A stretch of DNA of 59,969 nt from Streptomyces toxytricini (GTDB taxonomy: Bacteria; Actinomycetota; Actinomycetes; Streptomycetales; Streptomycetaceae), in assembly GCF_014649915.1 (NCBI RefSeq), contig NZ_BMTY01000032.1, positions 1 through 59,969 on the forward strand, written 5' to 3'. Made by a program: the position numbers and the translations under genes. Positions 23,118 through 32,103 of this stretch are shown in pieces. The notes below the pieces were generated by a model. That model searched no databases. It was not told the origin of the DNA and saw only the letters and a program-made list of their open reading frames with translations. The stretch's first letter is position 1. Each line of letters starts with the position of its first letter.

Positions 23118-25049
23118 ATGGATTTCGGCATGCCGGGCAGCGCGCACGCCCCGGCCGAACTCGCCTGGCTGCGCGGGGTGGACGCCTGCACCATGGGCGC
23201 CTATCCGCAGGCCGAGGAGGAGTTCCGCACGGCCGTCCGGCTCGACCCCGCGATGGCCGACGCCTGGCTGGGCCTGCACGCGCTGCGCGTGGACACCACG
23301 AACGCGTTATTGCGCATGTACACCCACCGCGAGCGTTTCGGCGAGCAGCGGGCCCGGCACCGGCGGACCCTCAACTCCTGGTACTGGCTGGGCTGGTGGG
23401 TGCAGCCCGTGCTGGAGAGCCGCCGCGACCTGCTGCTGGCGCACGCCTCCCACTGGCTGGACGGCCGGCACGTGCCGGAGCTCGACCAGGCGCTGGCGGC
23501 CCTCCCGCCCGTGGACGCCGACCCGCAGGTGCGGTTCCTGCACGCCTGCCGCGCGTACCTGGTCAAGGACTGGGAGCAGCTCGTCCGGCACACCGAGCCG
23601 CTCGTCGACGACCCGCTCCTCGGAATCGAGGCGGGCCTCTTCGGGGGCATGGCCCGGGTCCGGCTGGAGATGTACGGGCAGGCCGAGCCGATGCTGGCCG
23701 CGGCGCTGATGCGCTGCCGCAGCGAGCAGCCGCAGCGCAAGGAGCTGCGGTACTGGCTGGCGCGGGCCCGCGAGGGAACCGGGCGCAGCGCGGCGGCGCT
23801 GCCGCTGTACCGGGCGGTGCACCGTGTCGACCCGGCGTTCATGGACACCGCGGCGCGGCTGACGGCGATCGAGGACAGCGAGGACTACGACGGCTACGCC
23901 GGGTACGCGGGCGCGGGCTGCGAGGCGTACGGCGGGCTCGGGGCCGCCCCGGGCGGCGGCGACTACGCGGCGGTCGTCCTCGGCGGCGGTCCCCCCGACG
24001 TCGGGCTCGTCGCGGACGGGCCCGCCGATCCCCTGGACCCGCTGTCGGCGGCGGAACCGCCCGAACCGCGGTACGGGGGCCCCGCCCCGGGGCGGCCGCC
24101 GGGTGTGCGGCGCAAGCCCGTCCTTCCGGCGCAGGGGCCGGCGGGCGTCCCACCGGCCGGGCCGGCAGATCCGGAGCTGCTCGCGCAGGCCCTCGCCGAG
24201 CTGGAGCGCATGGTCGGCCTGGAGCCGGTGAAACGGCAGGTCAAGGCCCTGTCGGCGCAGCTGCACATGGCGCGGCTGCGGGCCGGCCAGGGGCTTCCCG
24301 TCCAGCCCCCGAAGCGGCACTTCGTCTTCTCCGGGCCTTCCGGGACCGGCAAGACGACCGTGGCCCGCATCCTCGGCCGGGTGTTCTACGCGCTGGGCCT
24401 GCTCGGCGGCGACCACCTCGTCGAGGCCCAACGGGCCGACCTCGTCGGCGAGTTCCTAGGGCAGACAGCGGTCAAGGCCAACGAGCTGATCGATTCCGCG
24501 ATCGGCGGGGTGCTCTTCGTCGACGAGGCGTACAGCCTCTCCAACTCGGGCTACAGCAAGGGCGACGCGTACGGCGACGAGGCCCTGCAGGTGCTGCTGA
24601 AGCGGGCCGAGGACAACCGGGACCACCTCGTGGTGATCCTCGCCGGCTACCCCGCCGGGATGGACCGGCTGCTGTCCGCGAACCCGGGGCTGTCGTCTCG
24701 GTTCACGACGCGGGTGGACTTCCCGAGCTACCGGCCGGCCGAGCTGACGGCGATCGGCGGGGTCCTGGCCGAAGCGAACGGCGACTGCTGGGATGCCGAG
24801 GCGCTGGAGGAGCTGCGCAGCATCAGCGGGCACGTCGTGGAGCAGGGCTGGATCGACGAGCTCGGGAACGGGCGGTTCCTGCGCACCCTGTACGAGAAGA
24901 GCTGCGCGTACCGGGACCTGCGACTGGCCGGCTTCGCCGGGGAGCCGTCGCGGGAGGACCTGGCGACGCTGCGGCTGCCGGACCTGATGCAGGCGTACGG
25001 GGAGGTCCTCTCGGGCCGCGGCCCGCACCAGGACCCCCCGCCGCTCTGA
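23118..25049 (+). CDS. EccA-like AAA+ ATPase with TPR-like N-terminus
   Basis: A 643-residue protein. Residues 1-270 are TPR-like helices (AYPQAEEEFRTAVRLDPAMADAW), then comes a Gly/Pro-rich linker, and from about 355 a CbxX/EccA-type AAA domain: Walker A SGPSGTGKTT with Lys412, Walker B VLFVDEAY with Asp469 and Glu470, and the arginine region NPGLSSRF. The layout matches EccA chaperones of type VII secretion, but no ESX genes are nearby. Codon 64 is TTA (23307-23309), the rare leucine codon read by bldA tRNA, so translation should follow development. GGGGGA precedes the GTG-ATG pair; ATG is chosen. Confidence 0.92.
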   Translation: MDFGMPGSAHAPAELAWLRGVDACTMGAYPQAEEEFRTAVRLDPAMADAWLGLHALRVDTTNALLRMYTHRERFGEQRARHRRTLNSWYWLGWWVQPVLESRRDLLLAHASHWLDGRHVPELDQALAALPPVDADPQVRFLHACRAYLVKDWEQLVRHTEPLVDDPLLGIEAGLFGGMARVRLEMYGQAEPMLAAALMRCRSEQPQRKELRYWLARAREGTGRSAAALPLYRAVHRVDPAFMDTAARLTAIEDSEDYDGYAGYAGAGCEAYGGLGAAPGGGDYAAVVLGGGPPDVGLVADGPADPLDPLSAAEPPEPRYGGPAPGRPPGVRRKPVLPAQGPAGVPPAGPADPELLAQALAELERMVGLEPVKRQVKALSAQLHMARLRAGQGLPVQPPKRHFVFSGPSGTGKTTVARILGRVFYALGLLGGDHLVEAQRADLVGEFLGQTAVKANELIDSAIGGVLFVDEAYSLSNSGYSKGDAYGDEALQVLLKRAEDNRDHLVVILAGYPAGMDRLLSANPGLSSRFTTRVDFPSYRPAELTAIGGVLAEANGDCWDAEALEELRSISGHVVEQGWIDELGNGRFLRTLYEKSCAYRDLRLAGFAGEPSREDLATLRLPDLMQAYGEVLSGRGPHQDPPPL

Positions 25050-25108
25050 CCGCCGGCCTCCCGGACGCGGGGCCGCCCCGGGGCCGTGCGGTCCCGGGGC
25101 GGCTGCCG

Positions 25109-26176
25109 TCAGGGGGTGAGGGCCGCCGAGGGGGCCCGGCGGCGGGAGGGGATGCGGTGGGCGGGGTCGCGGACCTCGCCGACCAGCATCTCCAGGACGT
25201 CCTCCAGGGCGACCAGCCCCAGCACCCGCCCCGCGGGATCGGCGACCTGCGCCAGGTGCGTGGCGTCGCGCCGCATGACGCTCAGCGCGTCGTCCAGGGG
25301 GAGCGTCGAGGACAGGGTCGGCATCCGGCGCCAGACCCGCTGCGGCACGGCACGCTCCCGGTCCTCCAGGTCGAGGACGTCCTTGACGTGGACGTAGCCC
25401 ATGAAGGCGCCGCTCTCGGAGCGGACGGGGAAGCGGGAGTACCCGGTGCGCACGGTGAGGCGTTCGATCTGCCGGGGCGTGACGCCGGGCCCGACCGTGA
25501 CGAGCCTCTCGCGGGCGAGCAGGACGTCGGTCACCGGGCGGCTGCCCAGTTCGAGGGCGTCCTCCAGGCGCTCCTGCTCCCGCGGTTCCAGGAGCCCGGC
25601 CTGCCGGGAGTCCTCGACGAGCCGGCCGAGCTGGGCGCTGGTGTAGACCGCTTCGACCTCGTCCTTCGGCTCGACCTTGAACAGGCGGAGCACGACGGCG
25701 GCGCAGGCCCCGAGGGCGGTCGTGATCGGCCCGCACAGGCGGGCGAAGGCGACCAGGCCGGGGCTGAACCACAGGGCCGTCTTCTCCGGCGCGGCCATTG
25801 CGAGGTTCTTCGGGACCATCTCGCCGATGACGAGGTGCAGGAAGACCACGGCGGCGAGGGCGACGGCGTACCCGAGGGGGTGGACGAGGCCCTGCGGGAT
25901 GCGGGCGGCGTGGAAGACGGGCTCCAGGAGCCGGGCGACGGTCGGCTCGGCGACCGCTCCGAGGGTGAGCGAGCAGAGGGTGATGCCGAACTGGGCGGCG
26001 GCCATCATGCGGGGCAGGTTCTCCAGGCCGTGGAGGACCTGGCGGGCCCGTTTGGACTCCGCGGCGAGCGGTTCGATCTGGCTGCGGCGGACGGAGACGA
26101 GCGCGAACTCGGCGCCGACGAAGAACCCGTTCGCGAGGACCAGGAGCAGCGCGAAGAGGAGTTGGAGGACGTTCAC
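25109..26176 (-). CDS. DUF21/CBS membrane protein (CNNM/CorC-like), shorter copy
   Basis: A 355-residue membrane protein of the CNNM/CorC group, often called hemolysin-like and linked to magnesium or cobalt transport. The DUF21 transmembrane domain covers about residues 1-180 (LLLVLANGFFVGAEFALV, GEMVPKNLA), followed by two CBS domains (about 200-335; GYSRFPV, GLVALEDVLEMLVGEV). The C-terminal transporter-associated domain of its neighbour is missing; it ends in a short basic tail. Its GTG start overlaps the upstream stop by four bases (GTGA), so the pair is translationally coupled. Confidence 0.93.
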   Translation of the reverse strand: MNVLQLLFALLLVLANGFFVGAEFALVSVRRSQIEPLAAESKRARQVLHGLENLPRMMAAAQFGITLCSLTLGAVAEPTVARLLEPVFHAARIPQGLVHPLGYAVALAAVVFLHLVIGEMVPKNLAMAAPEKTALWFSPGLVAFARLCGPITTALGACAAVVLRLFKVEPKDEVEAVYTSAQLGRLVEDSRQAGLLEPREQERLEDALELGSRPVTDVLLARERLVTVGPGVTPRQIERLTVRTGYSRFPVRSESGAFMGYVHVKDVLDLEDRERAVPQRVWRRMPTLSSTLPLDDALSVMRRDATHLAQVADPAGRVLGLVALEDVLEMLVGEVRDPAHRIPSRRRAPSAALTP

Positions 26177-27585
26177 CGGCCCGCCGCCTCCAGCTCGGCC
26201 GCGCCCGAGGCGGCCGGGACGGCCGCGGCCGCGGGGATGCCCGGCGTGTCGGGGGCGTCGCGGCCGACGGGTCCGGGGGCGGTCCGCACCAGGCGGACGC
26301 GTTCGGCCCGGTAGCGGGCCACCTGCCGGACGGACAGCTTCCAGCCCGGCAGTTCGGCGTGGTCGCCGGGGGCGGGGATGCGGCCGAGGAGGTCGGCGAC
26401 GAGTCCGGCAACGGTCTCGTACGGGCCGTCGGGCACGTCGAGGCCTATGCGGCGCAGGGTCTGCACGCGGCAGCTGCCGTCGGCCTCCCAGGCGGGCCGG
26501 CCGTCCTCGGCGGGGAGGGCGGCCAGTTCGGGGCTCTCGTCCTCGGCGAGGTCGTGCTCGTCGCGGACCTCGCCCACGAGCTCCTCCACGATGTCCTCCA
26601 GGGTGACGACGCCGGCCGTGCCGCCGTACTCGTCGACGACGACGGCCATGGGCTGCTCGCTGCGCAGCCGCTCCAGCAGCGGCTGCACCGGCAGGGAGCC
26701 GGGGACGAGCAGCGGGGCGACGCAGATCCGGCCGACGGCGGTGCGGCCGCGCTCGGCTTCGGGCACGGCGAGGGCGTCCTTGAGGTGGACGACGCCGGTG
26801 ACCTCGTCGATCCGCTCGCGGTAGACGGGGAAGCGGGACAGGCCGGTGGCGCGGGTCAGGTTGAGGACGTCCGCGGCCGTGGCCGTGTACTGCAGGGCGC
26901 TGACCTTGACCCGTGGGGTCATGACGTGCTGCGCGGTGAGCTCGCCCAGGGACAGGGTCCGCACGAAGAGGTCCGCGGTGTCCTGTTCGAGGGCGCCGGC
27001 CTGCGCCGAATGGCGGACGAGGGAGACCAGCTCGCCCGGGGTGCGGGCGGAGGCGATCTCCTCGGCCGGCTCGACGCCGAAGGCCCGTACGAGGCGGTTG
27101 GCGACGGCGTTCAGCCCGGCGATGACCGGCCGGAACGCGGCGGAGAAGAGGGTCTGCGGGCCGGCGACGAAGCGGGCCACCTGGAGCGGCCGGGAGACCG
27201 CCCAGTTCTTCGGGACGAGCTCGCCGACGACCATCTGGACGGCGGAGGCGAGGAGCATGCCGATGAAGACGGCGACGCCGGGGACGGCGCCGGCGGGCAG
27301 GCCGGTGGCGGTCAAGGGGCCCGCCAGCAGGGCGGCGAGGGCCGGTTCGGCGAGCATGCCGACGACGAGTGAGGTGATGGTGATGCCGAGCTGGGTGCCG
27401 GAGAGCTGGAACGACAGCTCCCGCAGGGCGCGGACCACCGTTCGGGCACGGCGGTCGCCTTCGGCCGCGGCCTTCTCGGCCTCGGGGCGTTCGACGGTGA
27501 CGAGGCCGAATTCGGCGGCCACGAAGAAGCCGTTGGCGAGGATCAGGGCGAAGGCCGCCAGGAGCAGGACGAGCGGGATGGTCAT
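26173..27585 (-). CDS. DUF21/CBS/CorC-HlyC membrane protein, longer copy
   Basis: A 470-residue paralogue of the downstream gene. In order: DUF21 membrane domain (FALILANGFFVAAEFGLV, GELVPKNWA), two CBS domains (LSRFPVYRE, MAVVVDEYGGTAGVVTLEDIVEE across two motifs), then the CorC/HlyC C-terminal domain (about 350-435, YETVAGLV and GDHAELPGWKLSV), and an Ala-rich tail. Two-gene tandems of long and short CNNM-like proteins suggest a heteromeric transporter; the ion is not shown by sequence. It overlaps the next gene by four bases. Confidence 0.94.
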   Translation of the reverse strand: MTIPLVLLLAAFALILANGFFVAAEFGLVTVERPEAEKAAAEGDRRARTVVRALRELSFQLSGTQLGITITSLVVGMLAEPALAALLAGPLTATGLPAGAVPGVAVFIGMLLASAVQMVVGELVPKNWAVSRPLQVARFVAGPQTLFSAAFRPVIAGLNAVANRLVRAFGVEPAEEIASARTPGELVSLVRHSAQAGALEQDTADLFVRTLSLGELTAQHVMTPRVKVSALQYTATAADVLNLTRATGLSRFPVYRERIDEVTGVVHLKDALAVPEAERGRTAVGRICVAPLLVPGSLPVQPLLERLRSEQPMAVVVDEYGGTAGVVTLEDIVEELVGEVRDEHDLAEDESPELAALPAEDGRPAWEADGSCRVQTLRRIGLDVPDGPYETVAGLVADLLGRIPAPGDHAELPGWKLSVRQVARYRAERVRLVRTAPGPVGRDAPDTPGIPAAAAVPAASGAAELEAAGR

Positions 27586-27795
27586 GCCGCCGCCTCCGGG
27601 GGAAGGGCGGCGCGGGTACTACAGGACGATCCGTCCATTGCTGGAGGGAGTCACTCCTCTGGTCGCAGGTGCCCGCGGGCCCCGGGGGTCCCGGTGCCGG
27701 CGGGAGGGCGCAGGGCTGTGCCCGGCACCAGGGTAGTCATTGGGATCGCCGTCGCAATGGGACGCAGCGGCCGGAGTGTGCGCGGCGCGGGCGCC

Positions 27796-28260
27796 TCAGT
27801 GGTGGTGGTCGCCGGTGCCGCGGGTCTCGGCGAGGGCGCGCAGGGCGCGGGCGTCGGCGATCGCCTGCTGCTTGGCGATGCCGGGCTGGATGCCGAGGGC
27901 GGGGAGGCTGGTGCCGTCGCTCAGGTCGAGGAAGACCCACGCGTCGCCGGGGCGCAGGTTCACCCTGAGGATCTCGGCCCATTCCAGGCGGCGCTTGGTG
28001 GTGAGGTTGACGACGGTGACCCCGTCCTCGTCGGCGACGACCTTGGGCCGGCTGAGCAGGACGAGGACGGAGCCGAAGAGGGCCGCGGTGAAGATGAAGC
28101 TGATCCGCTCCCCCGGCCCGAGGTTGTCCAGCATCAGCCCGATCGCGCTGATCGTCGCGAACATGGCGAGTCCGACGCTCAGCAGGACGACCCGGGTGCG
28201 GGTCGGCCGGAACGTGACCGGCAGGGCGGGGAGGTCGGGCTGGGCGGCGGACTCGGCCAT
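27796..28260 (-). CDS. Membrane protein with PH-like domain
   Basis: A 154-residue protein. Two hydrophobic helices (about 23-45 and 52-70) precede a bacterial PH-like domain (about 71-140; VVADEDGVTVVNLTTKRRLEWAEI and WVFLDLSDGTSLPALGIQ), the layout of DUF/PH proteins whose PH fold sits on the cytoplasmic side. The C-terminus ends in three His after GTGD. It is the last gene of the leftward rib-his run, 60 nt after hisG, so it may be transcribed with it. Function unknown. Confidence 0.85.
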   Translation of the reverse strand: MAESAAQPDLPALPVTFRPTRTRVVLLSVGLAMFATISAIGLMLDNLGPGERISFIFTAALFGSVLVLLSRPKVVADEDGVTVVNLTTKRRLEWAEILRVNLRPGDAWVFLDLSDGTSLPALGIQPGIAKQQAIADARALRALAETRGTGDHHH

Positions 28261-28320
28261 GGTGCGGGAGGTGCCTTCTTCAGGGGGCGTGCGGGTCGGG
28301 CGACGGCGTACGCGCAGGGG

Positions 28321-29169
28321 TCACAGGCGGCAGGCGTGGATCGAGGTGGTGAGGATGGCGCGGGCGCCGAGCTCGTACAGGTCGTCCATGATCCGCTGGG
28401 CTTCCTTGGCGGGGACCATCGCGCGGACGGCGACCCAGCCCTCGTTGTGCAGCGGGGAGACCGTGGGGGACTCCAGGCCGGGGGTGAGGGCGACGGCTCG
28501 CTCCAGGTGCTCGGCGCGGCAGTCGTAGTCCATCATCACGTAGCTGCGGGCGACGAGGACGCCCTGGAGGCGCCGCAGGAACTGCTGGGCCTGCGGGTTG
28601 CCGGTCTCGGCTCCGCTGCGGCGGATGACGACGGCCTCGGAGGTCATGATCGGCTCGCCGATCACCTCCAGGCCGGCGTTGCGCAGGCTGGTGCCGGTCT
28701 CGACGACGTCGGCGATGACCTCGGCGACGCCGAGCTGGATCGCGGTCTCCACGGCGCCGTCGAGGTGGACGACGGAGGCGTCGATGCCGTGGTCGGCGAG
28801 GTGCTTGGCGACGATGCCCTCGTAGGAGGTGGCGATCGTCATCCCGTGGAAGTCCTCGGGGCCCTTCGCGGTGCCGGGGCGGGTGGCGTAGCGGAAGGTG
28901 GACCGGCCGAATCCGAGCGGCAGGATCTCCTCGGCGTTGGCGCCGGAGTCGAGGAGCAGGTCGCGGCCGGTGATGCCGATGTCGAGGCGGCCGGAGGCGA
29001 CGTAGATCGCAATGTCCTTGGGGCGGAGGTAGAAGAACTCCACCTCGTTGTCGGCGTCGACGACGACGAGTTCCTTGGACTCCTTGCGCTGGCGGTAGCC
29101 GGCCTCATGGAGCATCGCCGACGCCGCTCCAGAGAGTGAGCCCTTGTTGGGGACGGCGATGCGCAGCAT
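28321..29169 (-). CDS. hisG: ATP phosphoribosyltransferase, long form
   Basis: A 282-residue enzyme catalysing the first step of histidine synthesis, joining ATP and PRPP to phosphoribosyl-ATP. It is the long, HisZ-independent form: two periplasmic-binding-like halves (LRIAVPNKGSLSG, DIGITGRDLLLDSGA) and a C-terminal regulatory domain from about 205, where histidine inhibits. The PRPP loop is near EVIADVVETGTSLRNAGLEV. GAAGGAAG precedes the ATG. hisE lies 79 nt upstream on the same strand. The other his genes are not in this window, as expected for Streptomyces. Confidence 0.97.
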   Translation of the reverse strand: MLRIAVPNKGSLSGAASAMLHEAGYRQRKESKELVVVDADNEVEFFYLRPKDIAIYVASGRLDIGITGRDLLLDSGANAEEILPLGFGRSTFRYATRPGTAKGPEDFHGMTIATSYEGIVAKHLADHGIDASVVHLDGAVETAIQLGVAEVIADVVETGTSLRNAGLEVIGEPIMTSEAVVIRRSGAETGNPQAQQFLRRLQGVLVARSYVMMDYDCRAEHLERAVALTPGLESPTVSPLHNEGWVAVRAMVPAKEAQRIMDDLYELGARAILTTSIHACRL

Positions 29170-29248
29170 GGGAGCTTCCTTCTCTGCGGGACGGGGGGGG
29201 TCGGGTGGGTGGGTGCGGCGGGCGGAGGACCCGGGGACCGCGGCGGCT

Positions 29249-29521
29249 CTAGAGGTGCTTGTAGACGTCGTCGAGGGAGATCCCGCGCGCGACCATCATC
29301 ACCTGGACGTGGTAGAGCAGCTGGGAGATCTCCTCGGCGGCGGCTTCCTTGCCCTCGTACTCGGCGGCCATCCAGACCTCGGCGGCCTCCTCGACGACCT
29401 TCTTGCCGATGGCGTGGACGCCCTTGGCGACCAGCTCGGCGGTGCGGGAGGTGCCGGGGTCGCCGTCAGCGGCCTTGGCCTGGAGCTCGGTGAAGAGCTC
29501 TTCGAAGGTTTTGTTCGCCAT
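29249..29521 (-). CDS. hisE: Phosphoribosyl-ATP pyrophosphatase
   Basis: A 90-residue enzyme that removes pyrophosphate from phosphoribosyl-ATP, the second step of histidine synthesis. The metal-binding helices are clear (KKVVEEAAEVWMAAEYEG, EEISQLLYHVQVMMV), matching the all-alpha MazG-like fold. It is a stand-alone HisE, not fused to HisI. GAGGACC precedes the ATG. It follows ribH by only 35 nt and precedes hisG, so histidine and riboflavin genes lie in one leftward cluster. Confidence 0.96.
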   Translation of the reverse strand: MANKTFEELFTELQAKAADGDPGTSRTAELVAKGVHAIGKKVVEEAAEVWMAAEYEGKEAAAEEISQLLYHVQVMMVARGISLDDVYKHL

Positions 29522-29556
29522 GATGGTCCTCAGGATAGGGGGTCCTCCGCCGCCAC

Positions 29557-30042
29557 TCAGCGCCAGGGTTCGCTGACGGACCGCAGGGTGGCCGCGGTGG
29601 AGACGGCAGCGATGACCGCTTCGTGCCCCTTGTCCTCGTTCGATCCCTCAAGGCCGGCGCGGTCCAGCGCCTGTTCCTCGTTGTCGCAGGTCAGGACGCC
29701 GAAGCCGACGGGGACTCCGGTGTCGATCGACACCTGCACCAGGCCCTGGGTGACGCCCTGGCACACGTAGTCGAAGTGCGGGGTGCCGCCCCGGATGACC
29801 ACTCCGAGGGCGACGACGGCATCGTAACCGCGACCGGCGAGTACCTTCGCCACGACCGGGAGCTCGAAGCTGCCGGGGACCCGGAGCAGGGTGGGCTCGT
29901 CGATGCCGAGCTCGTGGAGGGCGCGCAGGGCGCCGTCGACGAGGCCGTCCATGACCTTCTCGTGCCACTGCGCCGCGATGACCGCGACCCGCAGGTCGCC
30001 GCAGTTCCTCACGCTGAGTTCGGGTGCGCCCTTGCCGCTCAC
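29557..30042 (-). CDS. ribH: 6,7-dimethyl-8-ribityllumazine synthase
   Basis: A 161-residue enzyme condensing the pyrimidine intermediate with 3,4-dihydroxy-2-butanone 4-phosphate to lumazine, the penultimate riboflavin step; members assemble into 60-subunit capsids. Motifs: VPGSFELPVVAK, the phosphate-binding ALGVVIRGGTPHFDYV with the catalytic His, and GVLTCDNEEQALDRAG. GAGGAGA precedes the GTG at 30042. A 115-nt gap separates it from ribBA, longer than between the other rib genes, so a separate promoter is possible. Confidence 0.97.
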   Translation of the reverse strand: MSGKGAPELSVRNCGDLRVAVIAAQWHEKVMDGLVDGALRALHELGIDEPTLLRVPGSFELPVVAKVLAGRGYDAVVALGVVIRGGTPHFDYVCQGVTQGLVQVSIDTGVPVGFGVLTCDNEEQALDRAGLEGSNEDKGHEAVIAAVSTAATLRSVSEPWR

Positions 30043-30157
30043 TGCTGTTCTCCTCGGTTGTTCGTTGTCCGTGGTTCGCTGTTTCGGGTGTCGCCGGTGG
30101 TGCGGGCGGGTCCGCCGGGCCCGGGGCCGGGTTCCGGGGCTGCCGCGGGGGTGGGTG

Positions 30158-31453
30158 CTACTGGTTGCCGCAGGCGGTGGGGACGGTCTCGCCGAGCCAG
30201 GGCAGGTCGTGGCCCATGCGGTCCCGCTTGGTGCGCAGGTACCGCAGGTTGTGCTCGCCGGCCTCGACGGGCATCGGCTCGCGGTCGGTGACGGCGATGC
30301 CGTGCCGGACGAGGGCCGCGGTCTTGTCGGGGTTGTTGGTGAGCAGGCGGACGCTGCGGACGCCGAGGTCGGCGAGCATCTGCGCGCCGGCGCCGTAGTC
30401 GCGGGCGTCGGCGGGCAGGCCGAGCTCCAGGTTGGCGTCGAGGGTGTCGCGGCCGCGCTCCTGGAGTTCGTAGGCGCGCAGCTTGGACAGCAGTCCGATG
30501 CCGCGGCCCTCGTGGCCGCGCAGGTAGACGACGACGCCGCGGCCCTCCTCCTTGATGCGGGCCATCGAGGCGTGCAGCTGGGGGCCGCAGTCGCAGCGCA
30601 GGGAGTGGAAGATGTCGCCGGTGAGGCACTCGGAGTGGACGCGGACGAGGACGTCGGTGCCGTCGCCGATCCCGCCGTGGACGAGGGCGACGTGCTCGAC
30701 GCCGTCGACGGTGGAGCGGTAGCCGTAGGCGGTGAAGTCGCCGAAGGCGGTGGGAAGGTTGACCTCGGCCTCGCGGCGGACCGTCGGCTCGGCGGAGCGG
30801 CGGTAGGCGATCAGGTCCTCGATGGAGATGATCGTCAGGCCGTGCTTGCGGGCGAAGGGGACGAGCTCGGGCAGGCGCAGCATGACGCCGTCCTCGCCGG
30901 CGATCTCCACGATGGCGCCGACGGGGCGCAGGCCCGCGAGGCGGGCGAGGTCGACGGCGGCCTCGGTGTGGCCGTTGCGGACGAGGACGCCGCCGGGCTT
31001 GGCGCGCAGCGGGAAGATGTGGCCGGGGCGCACGAAGTCGGCGGGCTCGGAGACGCCGTCGGCCAGCATGCGCAGGGTGGTGGCGCGGTCGGAGGCGGAG
31101 ATGCCGGTGGTCACACCGTGGGCGGCGCTCGCGTCGACGGAGACGGTGAAGGCGGTCTTCATCGACTCGGTGTTGTGCTGGACCATCTGGGGCAGTTCGA
31201 GCCGCTCCAGTTCGTCGGCCTCCATGGGGGCGCAGATCAGGCCGCGGCACTCGCTCATCATGAACGCGACGATCTCGGGGGTGATCTTCTCCGCGGCGAC
31301 GACGAGGTCGCCCTCGTTCTCGCGGTCCTCGTCGTCGACGACGACGACCGGACGGCCGGCGGCGATGTCGCGGACGGCCTGCTCGACGGGGTCGAGCCGG
31401 AACGGCTCGTCGAGGAGGGAGTCGTAGTCGGGAACGGGCTTGAGGGCGGTCAT
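30158..31453 (-). CDS. ribBA: Bifunctional DHBP synthase / GTP cyclohydrolase II
   Basis: A 431-residue bifunctional riboflavin enzyme. Residues about 20-225 form the DHBP synthase (DDEDRENEGDL, HNTESMKTAFTVSVDA, GHTEAAVDL). Residues about 230-420 form GTP cyclohydrolase II, with the zinc site in HSECLTGDIFHSLRCDCG and the substrate block YLRGHEGRGIGL. It supplies both precursors that ribH and ribD use. Its ATG overlaps the ribM stop by four bases (ATGA), so translation is coupled. It lies in the operon led by the FMN riboswitch. Confidence 0.97.
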   Translation of the reverse strand: MTALKPVPDYDSLLDEPFRLDPVEQAVRDIAAGRPVVVVDDEDRENEGDLVVAAEKITPEIVAFMMSECRGLICAPMEADELERLELPQMVQHNTESMKTAFTVSVDASAAHGVTTGISASDRATTLRMLADGVSEPADFVRPGHIFPLRAKPGGVLVRNGHTEAAVDLARLAGLRPVGAIVEIAGEDGVMLRLPELVPFARKHGLTIISIEDLIAYRRSAEPTVRREAEVNLPTAFGDFTAYGYRSTVDGVEHVALVHGGIGDGTDVLVRVHSECLTGDIFHSLRCDCGPQLHASMARIKEEGRGVVVYLRGHEGRGIGLLSKLRAYELQERGRDTLDANLELGLPADARDYGAGAQMLADLGVRSVRLLTNNPDKTAALVRHGIAVTDREPMPVEAGEHNLRYLRTKRDRMGHDLPWLGETVPTACGNQ

Positions 31454-32103
31454 GCCGTTGCTCCTTCCAGGGCCGGGGCGGTGGTGGTGCGCGAGCGCCG
31501 GTACCAGTCGTGCGCGCCCCAGAGGACGAGCCCGAAGTAGACGACGTAGACGAGGCCGGAGAAGACCAGCCCGCCTGTGAAGGCGAGGGGGACGCCGACG
31601 AGGTCGACGAGGAGCCAGGCGAACCAGAACTCGACGAGGCCGCGGGCCTGGGCGGCCATCGCGACGACGGTGCCGACGAAGATGTAGGCGTCGGCCCAGG
31701 GGCTCCACGACAGGTTCGGGTAGAGGGTGAACAGGCCGCCGACGGCGAGGGTTCCGAGAGCGGCCCCGCCCAGGAGGAGGCCGCGCTCGGTCCAGGTGGC
31801 GGTGCGGACGGCGATGGAGCCGTCCTGGGCCTGCCGCCGGCCGAGGTGCCAGGCGCGCCAGCCCCAGGCTGCCACGCCGATGACGAGGAGCTGCTTGCCG
31901 ACGCCGCCGGCGAGGTGGGCGGAGGCGTAGGCGGCGATGAGGACGAGACCGGACAGGAGCTGGGCGGGCCAGGTCCAGATGGAGCGCCGCCAGCCGAGGG
32001 CGAGTGCGGCCAGGCCGAGGAGGTTGCCGGCCATGTCGGACCAGATGACCTTCTGCCCGAAGACGGTGAAGGCTTCGGCATTGAGCCAGGCCAGTGCGTT
32101 CAC
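31450..32103 (-). CDS. ribM: PnuC-type riboflavin transporter (RibM/PnuX)
   Basis: A 217-residue membrane protein with about seven helices and the PnuC-family pattern (LGLAALALGWRRSIWTWPAQLL, and the late WFAWLLVDLVGVPLAF). PnuC proteins usually carry nicotinamide riboside, but this copy sits between ribE and ribBA and overlaps both by four bases. Actinobacterial PnuC homologues in rib operons are the facilitated riboflavin transporters called RibM or PnuX, which also pass roseoflavin. The riboflavin assignment rests on context. Starts with GTG. Confidence 0.92.
   Translation of the reverse strand: MNALAWLNAEAFTVFGQKVIWSDMAGNLLGLAALALGWRRSIWTWPAQLLSGLVLIAAYASAHLAGGVGKQLLVIGVAAWGWRAWHLGRRQAQDGSIAVRTATWTERGLLLGGAALGTLAVGGLFTLYPNLSWSPWADAYIFVGTVVAMAAQARGLVEFWFAWLLVDLVGVPLAFTGGLVFSGLVYVVYFGLVLWGAHDWYRRSRTTTAPALEGATA

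Noticed and set aside
23118..25049. Type VII secretion cluster
   Set aside because: Only the EccA-like ATPase is present; no EccB, EccC, EccD or WXG100 gene was found.
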